Virus record (IMG/VR): IMGVR_UViG_3300047469_000197 | Coordinates: 31,131-95,130 of that record | Strand: one strand, 5' to 3' | DNA from: a virus | Length of the DNA stretch: 64,000 nucleotides | Shown: piece by piece, positions 16,338-24,224 of the stretch | Position numbering within the stretch: position 1 is the stretch's first letter | How the letters are laid out: each line of letters starts with the position of its first letter | The notes under the pieces: model-generated | The model's database searches: none | What the model was told of the DNA's origin: nothing | Seen by the model: the letters and a program-made list of their open reading frames with translations, nothing else | Position numbers and translations under genes: made by a program

Positions 16338-16355
16338 TACTGTATGAATATACAG
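16338..16355. promoter_or_regulatory. LexA box (SOS operator)
   Basis: TACTGTATGAATATACAG contains CTGT-N8-ACAG, the canonical enterobacterial LexA site. It is 20 bp before the start of the HumD-like gene, so that gene should be SOS-induced. Confidence 0.85.
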
Positions 16356-16374
16356 CTATTCCGGAGTGAGTATC

Positions 16375-16761
16375 ATGGGCTTTCCTTCCCCGGCGACCGA
16401 CTACGTCGAACAACGGATCACTATCGACTCTCATGTTCATCTCAATCAGAACACCACTTACATCATGCTGTGCGGCGGGCATTACCCTGAAGTGGGTATT
16501 CTCAAAGGCTCAATGATGGCCGTTGATCGCTCAAGAACACCAGGGCATGGCCATATCGTGGTAGCGACGGTCGGAGGTGAGTTTGTAATGCGCAGGCTGT
16601 TAACCCGGCCATGTATGGCGCTGCAGGAGCTCGGAGGCGTGCAGACGATCCACAACATCAAAGAACCGGCTGATTTTATGGCTGATGATTCGCCCGTTTG
16701 GGGCGTGGTGGCTTACGTAGTGACGGATACAGCGGGGTTGGGGTTCAGGGGGGTTGATTGA
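16375..16761 (+). CDS. humD: UmuD'-like protein HumD
   Basis: 128 aa, starting MGFPSPATDYVEQRITID. In UmuD the self-cleavage site is followed by GFPSPAADYVEQR, so this protein begins exactly where processed UmuD' begins. P1 HumD has the same property and can replace UmuD' in DNA polymerase V. The protease dyad is gone: the UmuD GDSM motif is GGHY here, and the lysine region reads VMRRL. GGAG lies 8 bases before the ATG, and a LexA box is at 16338-16355. It should join host UmuC for translesion synthesis after damage. Confidence 0.88.
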   Translation: MGFPSPATDYVEQRITIDSHVHLNQNTTYIMLCGGHYPEVGILKGSMMAVDRSRTPGHGHIVVATVGGEFVMRRLLTRPCMALQELGGVQTIHNIKEPADFMADDSPVWGVVAYVVTDTAGLGFRGVD

Positions 16762-16804
16762 CGATCCCCTCTCTGTTGAGGGAATCATACTTTAGGCGGT
16801 AATT

Positions 16805-17479
16805 TTAAGCGTTTGATTGAATGCCTGCCGCTCCTGCAACTTGCTTAATGACCACCAGCGCCTGTAAATACTTTCTGCCCCAGATGAAAAAGTCATCTAA
16901 TGGCACCAGGGAGAACAGATCGTATTCTTTATGCGGCCAGCAGCGTTCCAGTAGCCTTACATCGGCCAGTGATGGCGCGCAATCCAGCACTTCCTGGCAA
17001 GCTGCCTTGATTGGCTCAAGCTCTTGACGGACTTCTGGCGGTGCATCCTGGAGATCCTTCTCCCAACAGTGAATCTGCATATGGATAGCCCCCTGAAAGC
17101 TTTCCCAGTCCCATTCGTAACACTCATCAACATCCGCGTTGTTAGAGTGCCTTGCCATTTGGAATGACCAGTAAAGCGGATCGCACCCTATCGTCTCCAC
17201 CAGGTTTATGACGTCAGGCTTTGGCGAGGTGAATGTGTGGGCGATCCTCCTGTTGCCGTCGACAACAGTTAGGGTATGGGGGGATATCGTCACCGTGGCA
17301 AATTCCACATCGGCCAGTACGTCTATTAGCGCAAACTCCTTCATGCTTGGGTAGTTGTGCGCCTGTTTAACTATGAAGCGCGGTGCCGACAGCTCCGCCT
17401 CTAACTCTCTTAATGTCTCTTTGAGCTTACATTCTCGGTGCGTGCCTATCACAACTGGTTCCTCGTGCTGGTGTGTCAT
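16805..17479 (-). CDS. Hypothetical protein, paralogue of the 24.2-24.9 kb gene
   Basis: 224 aa, acidic. Shares a layout with the 231-aa protein at 24221-24916: an LTV...G beta strand, an aspartate-rich loop, P-x-YWS, then a [CY]EWD-x-E-x-F block, then a long helical C-terminus rich in Trp and Leu. No motif identifies an activity. It converges with humD. Confidence 0.65.
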   Translation of the reverse strand: MTHQHEEPVVIGTHRECKLKETLRELEAELSAPRFIVKQAHNYPSMKEFALIDVLADVEFATVTISPHTLTVVDGNRRIAHTFTSPKPDVINLVETIGCDPLYWSFQMARHSNNADVDECYEWDWESFQGAIHMQIHCWEKDLQDAPPEVRQELEPIKAACQEVLDCAPSLADVRLLERCWPHKEYDLFSLVPLDDFFIWGRKYLQALVVIKQVAGAAGIQSNA

Positions 17480-17716
17480 TTCACATTATCACCATCCCGG
17501 ATAAATAAAAGAGAGAATTCTGTAAATATCTAATTTAATCAATCTCTTGTAAAGCTGACTTAACACAGCTTGCTCAGCTGGCTTAACAAACCATCACTAT
17601 TGGAAAGTCGACTATCCACAGAGCAGTAAAACTATTTGTGTGGGCCTCGATTTATTAACATTGCTGAAGCTTTTGTTATAATCAGTCCCGAACATTAATC
17701 AACTTGGATGATTACT
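17480..17716. other. Divergent intergenic region
   Basis: 237 bp between the 224-aa gene and the Tlde1-like gene; AT-rich around 17515-17690. A degenerate TTAG-type element (17521-17540) is too weak to count. No gene seen. Confidence 0.4.
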
Positions 17717-18199
17717 ATGGCTTTGACTTGTAATTTCGCCCTTAACGGCATGCCTATGTCTCTTCTCACCTGTTACGGGATCGGCACGTTCCCGGCATTC
17801 TCTGGTCAGAAGCAGGGGCGTAACAATGCCAGCCTCACTACAGTGAAAAATATTGGCCCTATCCCCCAAGGGCGCTACTACATCGTTGGGCGGGAGTCTG
17901 GCGGGCGACTCGGTGATTTGCGGGAAAGCATATTGAAATATGGTTACGGTACTGACCGCCGAGAATGGTTTGCGCTTTACAGGTCTGACGGCAAAATTGA
18001 TGACTGGACGTTTATAGAGGGAGTTAAACGCGGTAATTTCCGTCTCCACCCGATCGGGCCAATGGGATTAAGTGAAGGGTGTATAACCCTGAACCACATA
18101 ACGGATTTTGAACATCTCCGCCGACAGCTTCTTAGAACAAGTATGATCAATGTGCCCGGCTCTCAGATGAAAGCCTACGGCACAATACAGGTGGATTAA
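17717..18199 (+). CDS. Tlde1-like L,D-transpeptidase-fold effector (DUF2778)
   Basis: 160 aa from ATG 17717 (MALTCNFALNGMPMSL). Tlde1 proteins are type VI secretion effectors that attack or modify peptidoglycan stem peptides in the periplasm. Family features: N-terminal GIGTFPAFSGQ, the core NIGPIPQGRYYIV, and the catalytic block FRLHPIGP...LSEGCITL, with the H-x(n)-S-x-G-C arrangement of the L,D-transpeptidase active site. There is no signal peptide, as usual for the family. A 79-aa membrane protein overlaps the stop codon and is the likely immunity partner. On a phage-plasmid this may be a competition moron. Confidence 0.85.
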   Translation: MALTCNFALNGMPMSLLTCYGIGTFPAFSGQKQGRNNASLTTVKNIGPIPQGRYYIVGRESGGRLGDLRESILKYGYGTDRREWFALYRSDGKIDDWTFIEGVKRGNFRLHPIGPMGLSEGCITLNHITDFEHLRRQLLRTSMINVPGSQMKAYGTIQVD

Positions 18200-18438
18200 T
18201 GATGAAAAAATGGAGTTTACGCGTACTGGCTTTCATTGCTCTGCTGATAGTAATGAATTTTGCGGTTGCCTGGGTCGTTCGCCTTACCGCACCAAATTTT
18301 ACCGATACACTTGCTGGCTGGTTTAACAGCTCTGGTGTGGAGGACACGGCAGACCTGTTAATCGACTTCACGTTTCTAAGCGCGTTACTGCTGACAGTTA
18401 TAATTATGGGCTTGCTCAGGTTGCGCCGGAGCCGTTGA
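18199..18438 (+). CDS. Putative immunity membrane protein for Tlde1-like effector
   Basis: 79 aa, starting MMKKWSLRVLAFIALL. Two hydrophobic helices (residues ~7-27 and ~55-73) flank a periplasmic loop of about 28 residues, with a basic tail (RLRRSR). The start overlaps the effector stop (TAATG). Cognate Tldi1 immunity proteins are similarly small membrane proteins. Assignment is by position and topology. Confidence 0.7.
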   Translation: MMKKWSLRVLAFIALLIVMNFAVAWVVRLTAPNFTDTLAGWFNSSGVEDTADLLIDFTFLSALLLTVIIMGLLRLRRSR

Positions 18439-18550
18439 ACCTCTCCGGACTACCATTCAGGGAGGCCCATAGGATCAAATACGACAGGTAGCGGGTCGCC
18501 GGCCAAACGCCGGTGCTCTACGAGAGACTCCCGACGCACCGGCACCGCAG

Positions 18551-18721
18551 TTATCCACGAACCAGAATCCTCCATGCGATGAGCTGCGCGCCCACGGCCA
18601 GCACCAGTAACAGCACAATGCGGCGCTTGCGCTTCTTCCAGCCTTCAAACCGCCATTCAGCCAGCGCCCAGCTCACCAGCGCAGCTACTGCCACCAGCAG
18701 CCACACAACCACCTGTTTCAT
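18551..18721 (-). CDS. Small two-helix membrane protein
   Basis: 56 aa, starting MKQVVVWLLVAVAALVSW. Two transmembrane helices are separated by a basic loop (EGWKKRKRRI). The ATGA overlap with the next gene (18718-18721) supports it as the last gene of the minus-strand run. Function unknown. Confidence 0.6.
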   Translation of the reverse strand: MKQVVVWLLVAVAALVSWALAEWRFEGWKKRKRRIVLLLVLAVGAQLIAWRILVRG

Positions 18722-18984
18722 GCGCGTTGCTCCCTCATCACGTACACGGGCAGCTCCAGGCTGGCAGCGCGATCATGAAACAGGGCCACTGTGCGTGTCG
18801 CTGTGCCACCAGCACCGACCACCTGAACATTCCCGACCGGATGGCCGTAAACGTCAACTACGCGCGCTATAAGCGCCTCAGCGGCGGCGTAAACGTAGGG
18901 GTTTAAATCAGTGCTGCCGTCCGGCTGAGGTTTCTCTGCAAATCCGTTGGCCAGAAACAGCGCTTTTATGTCCTGCCTGTTCAA
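18718..18984 (-). CDS. Hypothetical protein
   Basis: 88 aa from a TTG at 18984 (MNRQDIKALFLANGF), with AGGAG 7 bases upstream. Helical N-terminus with the pattern of small phage proteins of the 'LFLANGF...DLNPYVYAAAEALI' type, then a beta-rich C-terminal half. No function known to me. Confidence 0.65.
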   Translation of the reverse strand: MNRQDIKALFLANGFAEKPQPDGSTDLNPYVYAAAEALIARVVDVYGHPVGNVQVVGAGGTATRTVALFHDRAASLELPVYVMREQRA

Positions 18985-18987
18985 TCT

Positions 18988-19374
18988 TTACTCCTGAAAT
19001 CCGCGATCGTCGTCATAGCCCACGATTCCGCCATGTGATGCCACCAGCTGCTCTATGAAGGCACGTTCAATGTTTCCCAGAACGTTATCTTCCCCCATCC
19101 GCGCATTCAGTAGTGGGTCATCGTGGCTTGGGAAGCCAATCTCAAAAGCTGTGTAACCGGAAACGTCAGCAAGGCTCTCATTTGGCTGGCAGCTAAACAT
19201 TGCGCTGGCCTGAACGCTCAGGGAGAAGCCATCCGCACATTGTATGCGGCGGTTGAAATAGGATGCCGTGCCGAAAATCTCCATGAGATGGCTGTTGCTC
19301 TTAATGATTTCAGCTTCTTCAGCACACTGGATGCGGCCACCGTTCAACCAGTCGTTTAGCGTCTTTGACATCAT
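18988..19374 (-). CDS. Hypothetical protein
   Basis: 128 aa, starting MMSKTLNDWLNGGR; either first ATG is possible. Acidic, soluble. It overlaps its upstream neighbour by 4 bp. No family recognised. Confidence 0.65.
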   Translation of the reverse strand: MMSKTLNDWLNGGRIQCAEEAEIIKSNSHLMEIFGTASYFNRRIQCADGFSLSVQASAMFSCQPNESLADVSGYTAFEIGFPSHDDPLLNARMGEDNVLGNIERAFIEQLVASHGGIVGYDDDRGFQE

Positions 19375-19646
19375 TCACCTCTCTGTTCGGCATACACTAC
19401 GCGAGTAGGCACACCATCTTTCGTGTACCGCTCGTAACCTTCATCGTTAATGGTGCGCCAGCTGTCGCAGTCGGCGTTATCCAGCACCTGATAGATCGGG
19501 TTAGCGAAATCGATATTCACCGGCAGCATTGAGATCTGGCTCTCTGTCCAAGTGCCTTGTTCGATCATGCAGTCACAGCGGCTTTCATGTTCGTCTAAGC
19601 GCTCACATCCGCACCCATCGCAGGTAAAAAGCGTTCTTATCTGCAT
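19371..19646 (-). CDS. Cysteine-rich putative zinc-binding protein
   Basis: 91 aa. CDGCGC near residue 9 and CDC near 24 could form one zinc site; the rest is acidic. One-base junction with the ribbon-helix-helix gene upstream. Function unknown. Confidence 0.65.
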   Translation of the reverse strand: MQIRTLFTCDGCGCERLDEHESRCDCMIEQGTWTESQISMLPVNIDFANPIYQVLDNADCDSWRTINDEGYERYTKDGVPTRVVYAEQRGE

Positions 19647-19861
19647 CAGATATCCTCATTTCGGCATGAATCTGCCGGATTACCGCATACTGCATCTAAA
19701 TGCTTCTGGATCCACTCGGACAGCTTCAAGCCCTCTTTCTGGGCTTCCGACACATAGCGGTTTTTACGATCGGGGGTGACGCGCATCTGTATCTGAGCTG
19801 TCGCCTGAACATCTCCTTTGAGGGAGTTTAATGCGCGGGGATCGCGTTGTTTGTCACCCAT
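19646..19861 (-). CDS. Ribbon-helix-helix-type protein
   Basis: 71 aa. Residues ~23-58 (QIQMRVTPDRKNRYVSEAQK, then EGLKLSEWIQKHLD) match the Arc/MetJ ribbon-helix-helix pattern: a beta strand followed by two helices. Probably a dimeric DNA-binding protein. Its target could be the promoter of this small-gene operon, but nothing shows it. Confidence 0.7.
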   Translation of the reverse strand: MGDKQRDPRALNSLKGDVQATAQIQMRVTPDRKNRYVSEAQKEGLKLSEWIQKHLDAVCGNPADSCRNEDI

Positions 19862-19863
19862 AG

Positions 19864-20787
19864 TTACCCTTGTTGGTTTGCAGCCTCAGTAGACGGCAGT
19901 GTGTGGTAGACGTTATTGAAAATGTCAGAGCTAAAGCCCAAGGCGCAATCCATTTCCTCAATGGCTTCCAGCGCGTTCATTGGCGTGCCGTCATCCTGTA
20001 AAATTGAGAAATCATAAGGCAGCACAAAGGAGCCTGCGGTGATGTAGACGATCGCTGGCAAGTCTAATGATTCCGCCTTGCTACCCGTCTCCATGCGCCA
20101 TTCAAAGGCTATCTGATACTCGCCTTCCGTATCGGTAACTGAAGCTGTGCCATACACATCAGCGCCCTCGCGCTTAGTTACCGCGATATTCTGGACGTCC
20201 CACCATTCCAGTTCAAACATATTGCTCAGCGTCATTCTGTGAGCTGGCGAGGTGCCGGGACGCCAGCCAGTCTCCAGAATGTGATTGAACAGGTTCAGGT
20301 AAGGCTCGTTGACATCTTCAAAGGAGCATTCAGTACCAATGTAGCCCGCACAGTGGTGGTTTTTGAGCCATACCAGGGTCGCAAGGTCGCTGCACTGCAC
20401 ATTAACCGTTGCAAGATTGGACTGAATGTCTGCGTAAGCCTCAGCGTCAACAAAGCCGGGTTTCTTACTCTGCTCGATCAAACCAGTCAGGGTGTAAGCC
20501 ATGTGCTGGATTGCGGCGGTAGGCGTCATGGACTCGGCTTCCTTTAAGGGGGCTTTGTATGCCGCTACGGCTTGTGCTAACCAGCCTTCAAAGCGAGCAC
20601 ATATTGAGTTGTTGGGTTCGCGCGACGCGGCTTGATAGAGAGGCTCAACCTGAAAGCGGCCTTCTGCATCTTCCCAAAGCAGGTGGGCTTTATTGCCTGC
20701 ATAACCACATTCGACGGTCGGGGTGAAGCCCTTCGCCAGCAGATCGTTAACGAGGGTGAAGAACGCAGCTTTTAACATCGGTTTCAT
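19864..20787 (-). CDS. Hypothetical protein
   Basis: 307 aa from ATG 20787 (MKPMLKAAFFTLVNDL), with AAGGAA upstream; the frame is open further but the extension looks non-native. Acidic, Trp-rich, with a YIGTECSFEDVNEPYLNLFN segment. No signal peptide or motif identifies it. Two bp separate it from the RHH gene. Confidence 0.7.
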   Translation of the reverse strand: MKPMLKAAFFTLVNDLLAKGFTPTVECGYAGNKAHLLWEDAEGRFQVEPLYQAASREPNNSICARFEGWLAQAVAAYKAPLKEAESMTPTAAIQHMAYTLTGLIEQSKKPGFVDAEAYADIQSNLATVNVQCSDLATLVWLKNHHCAGYIGTECSFEDVNEPYLNLFNHILETGWRPGTSPAHRMTLSNMFELEWWDVQNIAVTKREGADVYGTASVTDTEGEYQIAFEWRMETGSKAESLDLPAIVYITAGSFVLPYDFSILQDDGTPMNALEAIEEMDCALGFSSDIFNNVYHTLPSTEAANQQG

Positions 20788-20859
20788 TGGGTATTCCTTA
20801 GTGCCTGGAGCCGCCAGGGCGGTGGCGCTCGTTAGCGCCATGGGATGAATGTAATGGGC

Positions 20860-21204
20860 TCAGACTTGCTTGTCAATACAAACAACATAGTCAGCCGGCA
20901 TAGTGATTTTGCTGACTGGCTTTGGGAGTAAAACTTCCACCTTCGAAAAATTGACCTCAGTCTTCTTTTCGGTTGCTTCCAGGCAGACCAGGAACGTGCC
21001 TATCTGCAAGTCCTTACGCCATACGCTGTAGCGATGCCCTAACCCTTCCGGTTGAACCGTTACAGTCACCTGCTCACGGTGCAGCTGCTCAGGGAACTTC
21101 CAGCACCCAAAGTGCCCCATGATTACCAGCTGAAGGCGCTCATCAACCAGCTGCGAAACCTTCGCAATGACCAGGCGCGCATAATCCCGCAATAAGTCAG
21201 TCAT
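20860..21204 (-). CDS. Hypothetical protein
   Basis: 114 aa, starting MTDLLRDYARLVIAK. N-terminal helices then a beta-rich domain (EQVTVTVQPEGLGHRYSVWR, KTEVNFSKVEVLLP). Overlaps the upstream gene by 8 bp. No family recognised. Confidence 0.65.
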   Translation of the reverse strand: MTDLLRDYARLVIAKVSQLVDERLQLVIMGHFGCWKFPEQLHREQVTVTVQPEGLGHRYSVWRKDLQIGTFLVCLEATEKKTEVNFSKVEVLLPKPVSKITMPADYVVCIDKQV

Positions 21205-21406
21205 GCCATTCGCTCAGCTCTTCTAACACTGCCTCATACGCTTCGTGATGATCCTCAAAGGGTGGCTCGCCCATATACGCCATGCTGTCTACCGTCACTT
21301 TCGCGTTGCTGCGGCAAAAATCACGGTGTTGTTTACGACTCATGGGCCAATCGCTGGTGGCTTTGCGCCAGGCGTGATTAGCCAGCTGCAATTGTGTTTT
21401 AGGCAT
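21197..21406 (-). CDS. Hypothetical protein
   Basis: 69 aa from ATG 21406 (MPKTQLQLANHAWRKAT), with AGAGG upstream. Basic N-terminal half and acidic C-terminus. Small phage accessory protein of unknown role, overlapping both neighbours. Confidence 0.65.
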   Translation of the reverse strand: MPKTQLQLANHAWRKATSDWPMSRKQHRDFCRSNAKVTVDSMAYMGEPPFEDHHEAYEAVLEELSEWHD

Positions 21407-21644
21407 TGTTTGGCCTCTGCTGAATGTTCGCCCTGAAAAGCCCGCTAATGTGATCAACCAGCTGCATGCCATTAAGCCCCATCAGTCTGAGCGCCACACG
21501 GTCACGGCGATATGCGCACACTTTAGGGCGATTATCATTGCGCTCACGTCCGCGCAGTGATGAGGATGAGTTATACCGTAACAGAAGCGCATTGCTTTGC
21601 TTAAGGTCAGCGGCCACCAGCTGCTGTAGGGTACTACTCGGCAT
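21399..21644 (-). CDS. Hypothetical basic protein
   Basis: 81 aa from ATG 21644 (MPSSTLQQLVAADLKQ), with GGAGG 6 bases upstream. Arg-rich middle (SLRGRERNDNRPKVCAYRRD). Could bind nucleic acid; unproven. Confidence 0.65.
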   Translation of the reverse strand: MPSSTLQQLVAADLKQSNALLLRYNSSSSLRGRERNDNRPKVCAYRRDRVALRLMGLNGMQLVDHISGLFRANIQQRPNNA

Positions 21645-22356
21645 TCGCCACCTCCTGTGCCAGTCCGTCAATGAACTCAATTACATGGCTTGCAAGGCTG
21701 TTGCAGCCGTCTGCATTCAGGCGGTCACTGACTTCTCGCCAGCGGTCATAAGCTTCGTTGCGTTGCGGGTCTTCTATGTACTTCACGATGTTATCTAACG
21801 CATTCTTGCTGCCCTGATGGCACTCACGCGCTTCCAGTACTGCAATGCGCGCCTGTGCTTCTTTGTATGCTTCCACCAACGCCGGTGGTGATGTGGGAAT
21901 GCCCTTCAGCTTGTCCACGATGCAGTAAGCGATCTGCTCGCGTAGCTGGTGGGTATGGCCGTAAGTTTTAGCGATATCACGCAACTGGTTAACGGTTTCG
22001 CGGATTTCATGATCAGTAATCGGCTGAATATGGCTCTTGGCCACCAGCTCTGTGATGGCTGATTCCAGACGTTTCCCCAATGGCGTCTTGGTACAATGCT
22101 CAGCCCATTCGTTACTGTCGAGAAGGCCAAGTACTGCCTGAACGTCATCAGCCAGTGGCCGGGTAACATAATCCATCAACGGATTTGTGGCGTCATGAAT
22201 ATGCATTGCGGCGCCACGGCGCTGAAGGCGGTGCAATACGGTGTAAAGCGCGAATGCTTCCGTGCGTTCGCGCCCGACTTCCAATGAGCAGGCGACCTTG
22301 TGAGCATCGCTTGCCAGATGATCAAGACGGTCGTAAATGTCTTGTGACGTCATCAT
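21634..22356 (-). CDS. Helical hypothetical protein
   Basis: 240 aa, starting MMTSQDIYDRLDHLASD. Helical throughout, with a coiled-coil-like stretch around residues 155-185 (ALVEAYKEAQARIAVLEARE). Overlaps neighbours at both ends. Family unknown. Confidence 0.65.
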   Translation of the reverse strand: MMTSQDIYDRLDHLASDAHKVACSLEVGRERTEAFALYTVLHRLQRRGAAMHIHDATNPLMDYVTRPLADDVQAVLGLLDSNEWAEHCTKTPLGKRLESAITELVAKSHIQPITDHEIRETVNQLRDIAKTYGHTHQLREQIAYCIVDKLKGIPTSPPALVEAYKEAQARIAVLEARECHQGSKNALDNIVKYIEDPQRNEAYDRWREVSDRLNADGCNSLASHVIEFIDGLAQEVANAE

Positions 22357-22541
22357 TCACCCACCCACGTTTCAGGCCAGCCAGAAACAACACCGGCGCA
22401 CGTCGGCACGGACTCTTTGGGGTTGCGCTGTTGGTGAGCATCACGCGCCATGTCTTCCGCCTGGCGCCGGTCATTGGCCTTAACACGGCAATGCCTGAAG
22501 CCGCTATCAGCTACTAAAATCACTGTGAATTGCCTGGCCAT
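22353..22541 (-). CDS. Hypothetical protein
   Basis: 62 aa, starting MARQFTVILVADSGFR; GGAGAAGAAAAG upstream. Beta-helix-beta look (TVILVADSGFRHCRVKANDRRQAEDMARDA). Seen as a small accessory gene in many phages; role unknown. Confidence 0.65.
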   Translation of the reverse strand: MARQFTVILVADSGFRHCRVKANDRRQAEDMARDAHQQRNPKESVPTCAGVVSGWPETWVGE

Positions 22542-22844
22542 CTACTTTTCTTCTCCGTGCGCATTAATTCCATGGTTTGCGAGGAAGCCCACCAGCAGCT
22601 CTTTTGCTTCGTCGCTGCAGTGCGACATTGCGTCCGCCCACGTTGGCCAGCGCTGATGATCCGCAAAGAATGAATACTGATAGTGAAGCGAATCCCGGTT
22701 ATGCGGCATACCTTCCTCATGCTTACAGGCGCATTGCGGACAGGTTCCCGAAGGCGCGGGAACGATCGCTAACTGGCTATCCTTGTGAGACACCTGTCGG
22801 GTTTGGGTGTCGTACATCGATACGTTAATCGGAATGGTTTTCAT
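22542..22844 (-). CDS. Hypothetical protein with CxxC motif
   Basis: 100 aa. CPQCACKHEEG near residue 35 is a possible zinc knuckle. The C-terminal half is helical. No function recognised. It directly abuts the downstream gene. Confidence 0.65.
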   Translation of the reverse strand: MKTIPINVSMYDTQTRQVSHKDSQLAIVPAPSGTCPQCACKHEEGMPHNRDSLHYQYSFFADHQRWPTWADAMSHCSDEAKELLVGFLANHGINAHGEEK

Positions 22845-22846
22845 GC

Positions 22847-23116
22847 TTATCCCGCCGTGCTGTGAACTGCATTGGGGAAATCCAGCGTTTCGCCGCCGAA
22901 GTCCGCCTTGAGACGACTCACGGCGCTACACCACTCGCCGCCGTTCTTACTCTGATCGTCGTCTATCTCGTCTTCACGGGTCGCATCATGCAGGCAGAGC
23001 TGCGAGTCGCCGATGGTATAAAAGCCGATGCGCGTTGAAGGGCAGCTGTTAAGCATGTCCTGTAGCTCGTTAAGCCAGGCGCGTTCTGCTTTCGTAAGGG
23101 GTTTAGTTTTTGCCAT
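22847..23116 (-). CDS. Hypothetical protein
   Basis: 89 aa. N-terminal helix (KAERAWLNELQDMLNSCPST), then a short beta sheet (RIGFYTIGDSQLCLHD). Overlaps the methyltransferase-like gene by 1 base. The pattern 'IGFYTIGDSxLxLYD' is common in lambdoid accessory proteins of unknown role. Confidence 0.65.
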   Translation of the reverse strand: MAKTKPLTKAERAWLNELQDMLNSCPSTRIGFYTIGDSQLCLHDATREDEIDDDQSKNGGEWCSAVSRLKADFGGETLDFPNAVHSTAG

Positions 23117-23589
23117 TACTCGCCGTCCTTCTTGAATGTGAACCAGTGTGTTAAACCGCGTTTGCCACTGTTGTGGCCAAACAGGGGCTTTTGGGTGGTC
23201 AGCGCTAAAATTTCCTGCACCGGGATGTGCGTTTCATTCCATTTGAAGATGAGAACGCCGTGAGGCTTCAGCACCCTGAATGCCTCAGCAAACCCGGCGC
23301 GCAGGTCTTCGCGCCAGGTGCCTTTGTTGAGCGCCCCGTACTTCAAACGCTGCCAGCCTTTTTCACCGGCGCGCGTGAGGTGCGGCGGATCGAATGCCAC
23401 CACGTAAAAAGATTCATCCGCAAACGGCAGTTCGCGAAAGTCGGCAATGGTGTCCGGGGAGATAACCAGCTCCCGATCGGGCAGCTGGTGGGTTTCCGCC
23501 CGAATATCGGAGAAAAGTACACGCGGATCCGCTTTGTTGAACCACATCATGCGTGGACCACAGCACATGTCTAAAACGTCCTTCTCCAT
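23116..23589 (-). CDS. Class I SAM-dependent methyltransferase-like protein
   Basis: 157 aa. Motif I reads VLDMCCGPRMMWF (residues 5-17) and motif IV reads VAFDPPHLTR, with the DPPH form seen in N6-adenine or N4-cytosine methyltransferases. The small size with no target-recognition domain suggests a minimal phage enzyme. Substrate unknown; DNA base or a small molecule are both open. Confidence 0.75.
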   Translation of the reverse strand: MEKDVLDMCCGPRMMWFNKADPRVLFSDIRAETHQLPDRELVISPDTIADFRELPFADESFYVVAFDPPHLTRAGEKGWQRLKYGALNKGTWREDLRAGFAEAFRVLKPHGVLIFKWNETHIPVQEILALTTQKPLFGHNSGKRGLTHWFTFKKDGE

Positions 23590-24224
23590 CAGCGCGCGCC
23601 CTCGCAGAAATAATCGTTACAGCCGGTGAAATTGTAGGGATCGAACTGCCAGCTGATTTTTCCGCATTCCGGGCAGTTAAAGCGGACCTTGCCGCTGCTG
23701 GGCTTACGGCGTCGAATCCGCCTGATATGATCGGGAACGCGCAAACCCACTGCCTGAACCATGCGGCGAGCATTGAAGAGCGGGAGTGGGAATGTGCGCC
23801 GCTTAACTTTGTCAGCCACATGGAAAGGCAACCACACCAGCCCGTCCTGATCGCCTGGCTCCGGGTAGATGGTTGCTTTGGTGAAATCGGTTGTGGGCAT
23901 GCCGCCATTACGCAGCCAGTAAAGGTCGTTGCCGTCCCAGCGTTGCTTTTGAAATGCGACGTACTGGATGCACCCCTGCTCAATGGTGGTCTTGTACGGC
24001 ACGTGCTGGTGATCGACGTGGATCACGGCCAGCGCATCCACACTGGTAGCGCAGACGGGCTGGTCTATCTCGCGGCCATGGTTCCAGGCGCGCTGCGCCT
24101 CTTCGAGCGTATAAGAGTGCGCCTTATCAATATTGGTGTTGTAGCCCTGACCGTTATGGCAGTGAAATGCGGCATTACTGCCCACGCTGTCGCGGGTGCA
24201 GATGAGGTAAAAGCGGTCTTTCAT
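23589..24224 (-). CDS. Hypothetical protein with C-terminal zinc motif
   Basis: 211 aa from ATG 24224 (MKDRFYLICTRDSVGSN), overlapping the upstream stop by 4 bp. The N-terminal half is a compact domain (CHNGQGYNTNIDKAHSYTLE). The C-terminus has CPECGK and a later cysteine pair (TGCNDYFC), consistent with a zinc ribbon. Function unknown. Confidence 0.65.
   Translation of the reverse strand: MKDRFYLICTRDSVGSNAAFHCHNGQGYNTNIDKAHSYTLEEAQRAWNHGREIDQPVCATSVDALAVIHVDHQHVPYKTTIEQGCIQYVAFQKQRWDGNDLYWLRNGGMPTTDFTKATIYPEPGDQDGLVWLPFHVADKVKRRTFPLPLFNARRMVQAVGLRVPDHIRRIRRRKPSSGKVRFNCPECGKISWQFDPYNFTGCNDYFCEGAR

Noticed and set aside
17521-17540. Additional TTAGTAT operator copy
   Set aside because: Reads TTAGATATTTACAG on the minus strand; the core is altered, so not counted. 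The partial matches at 1204-1220, 38646-38665 and 40938-40957 were also left out of the sixteen.
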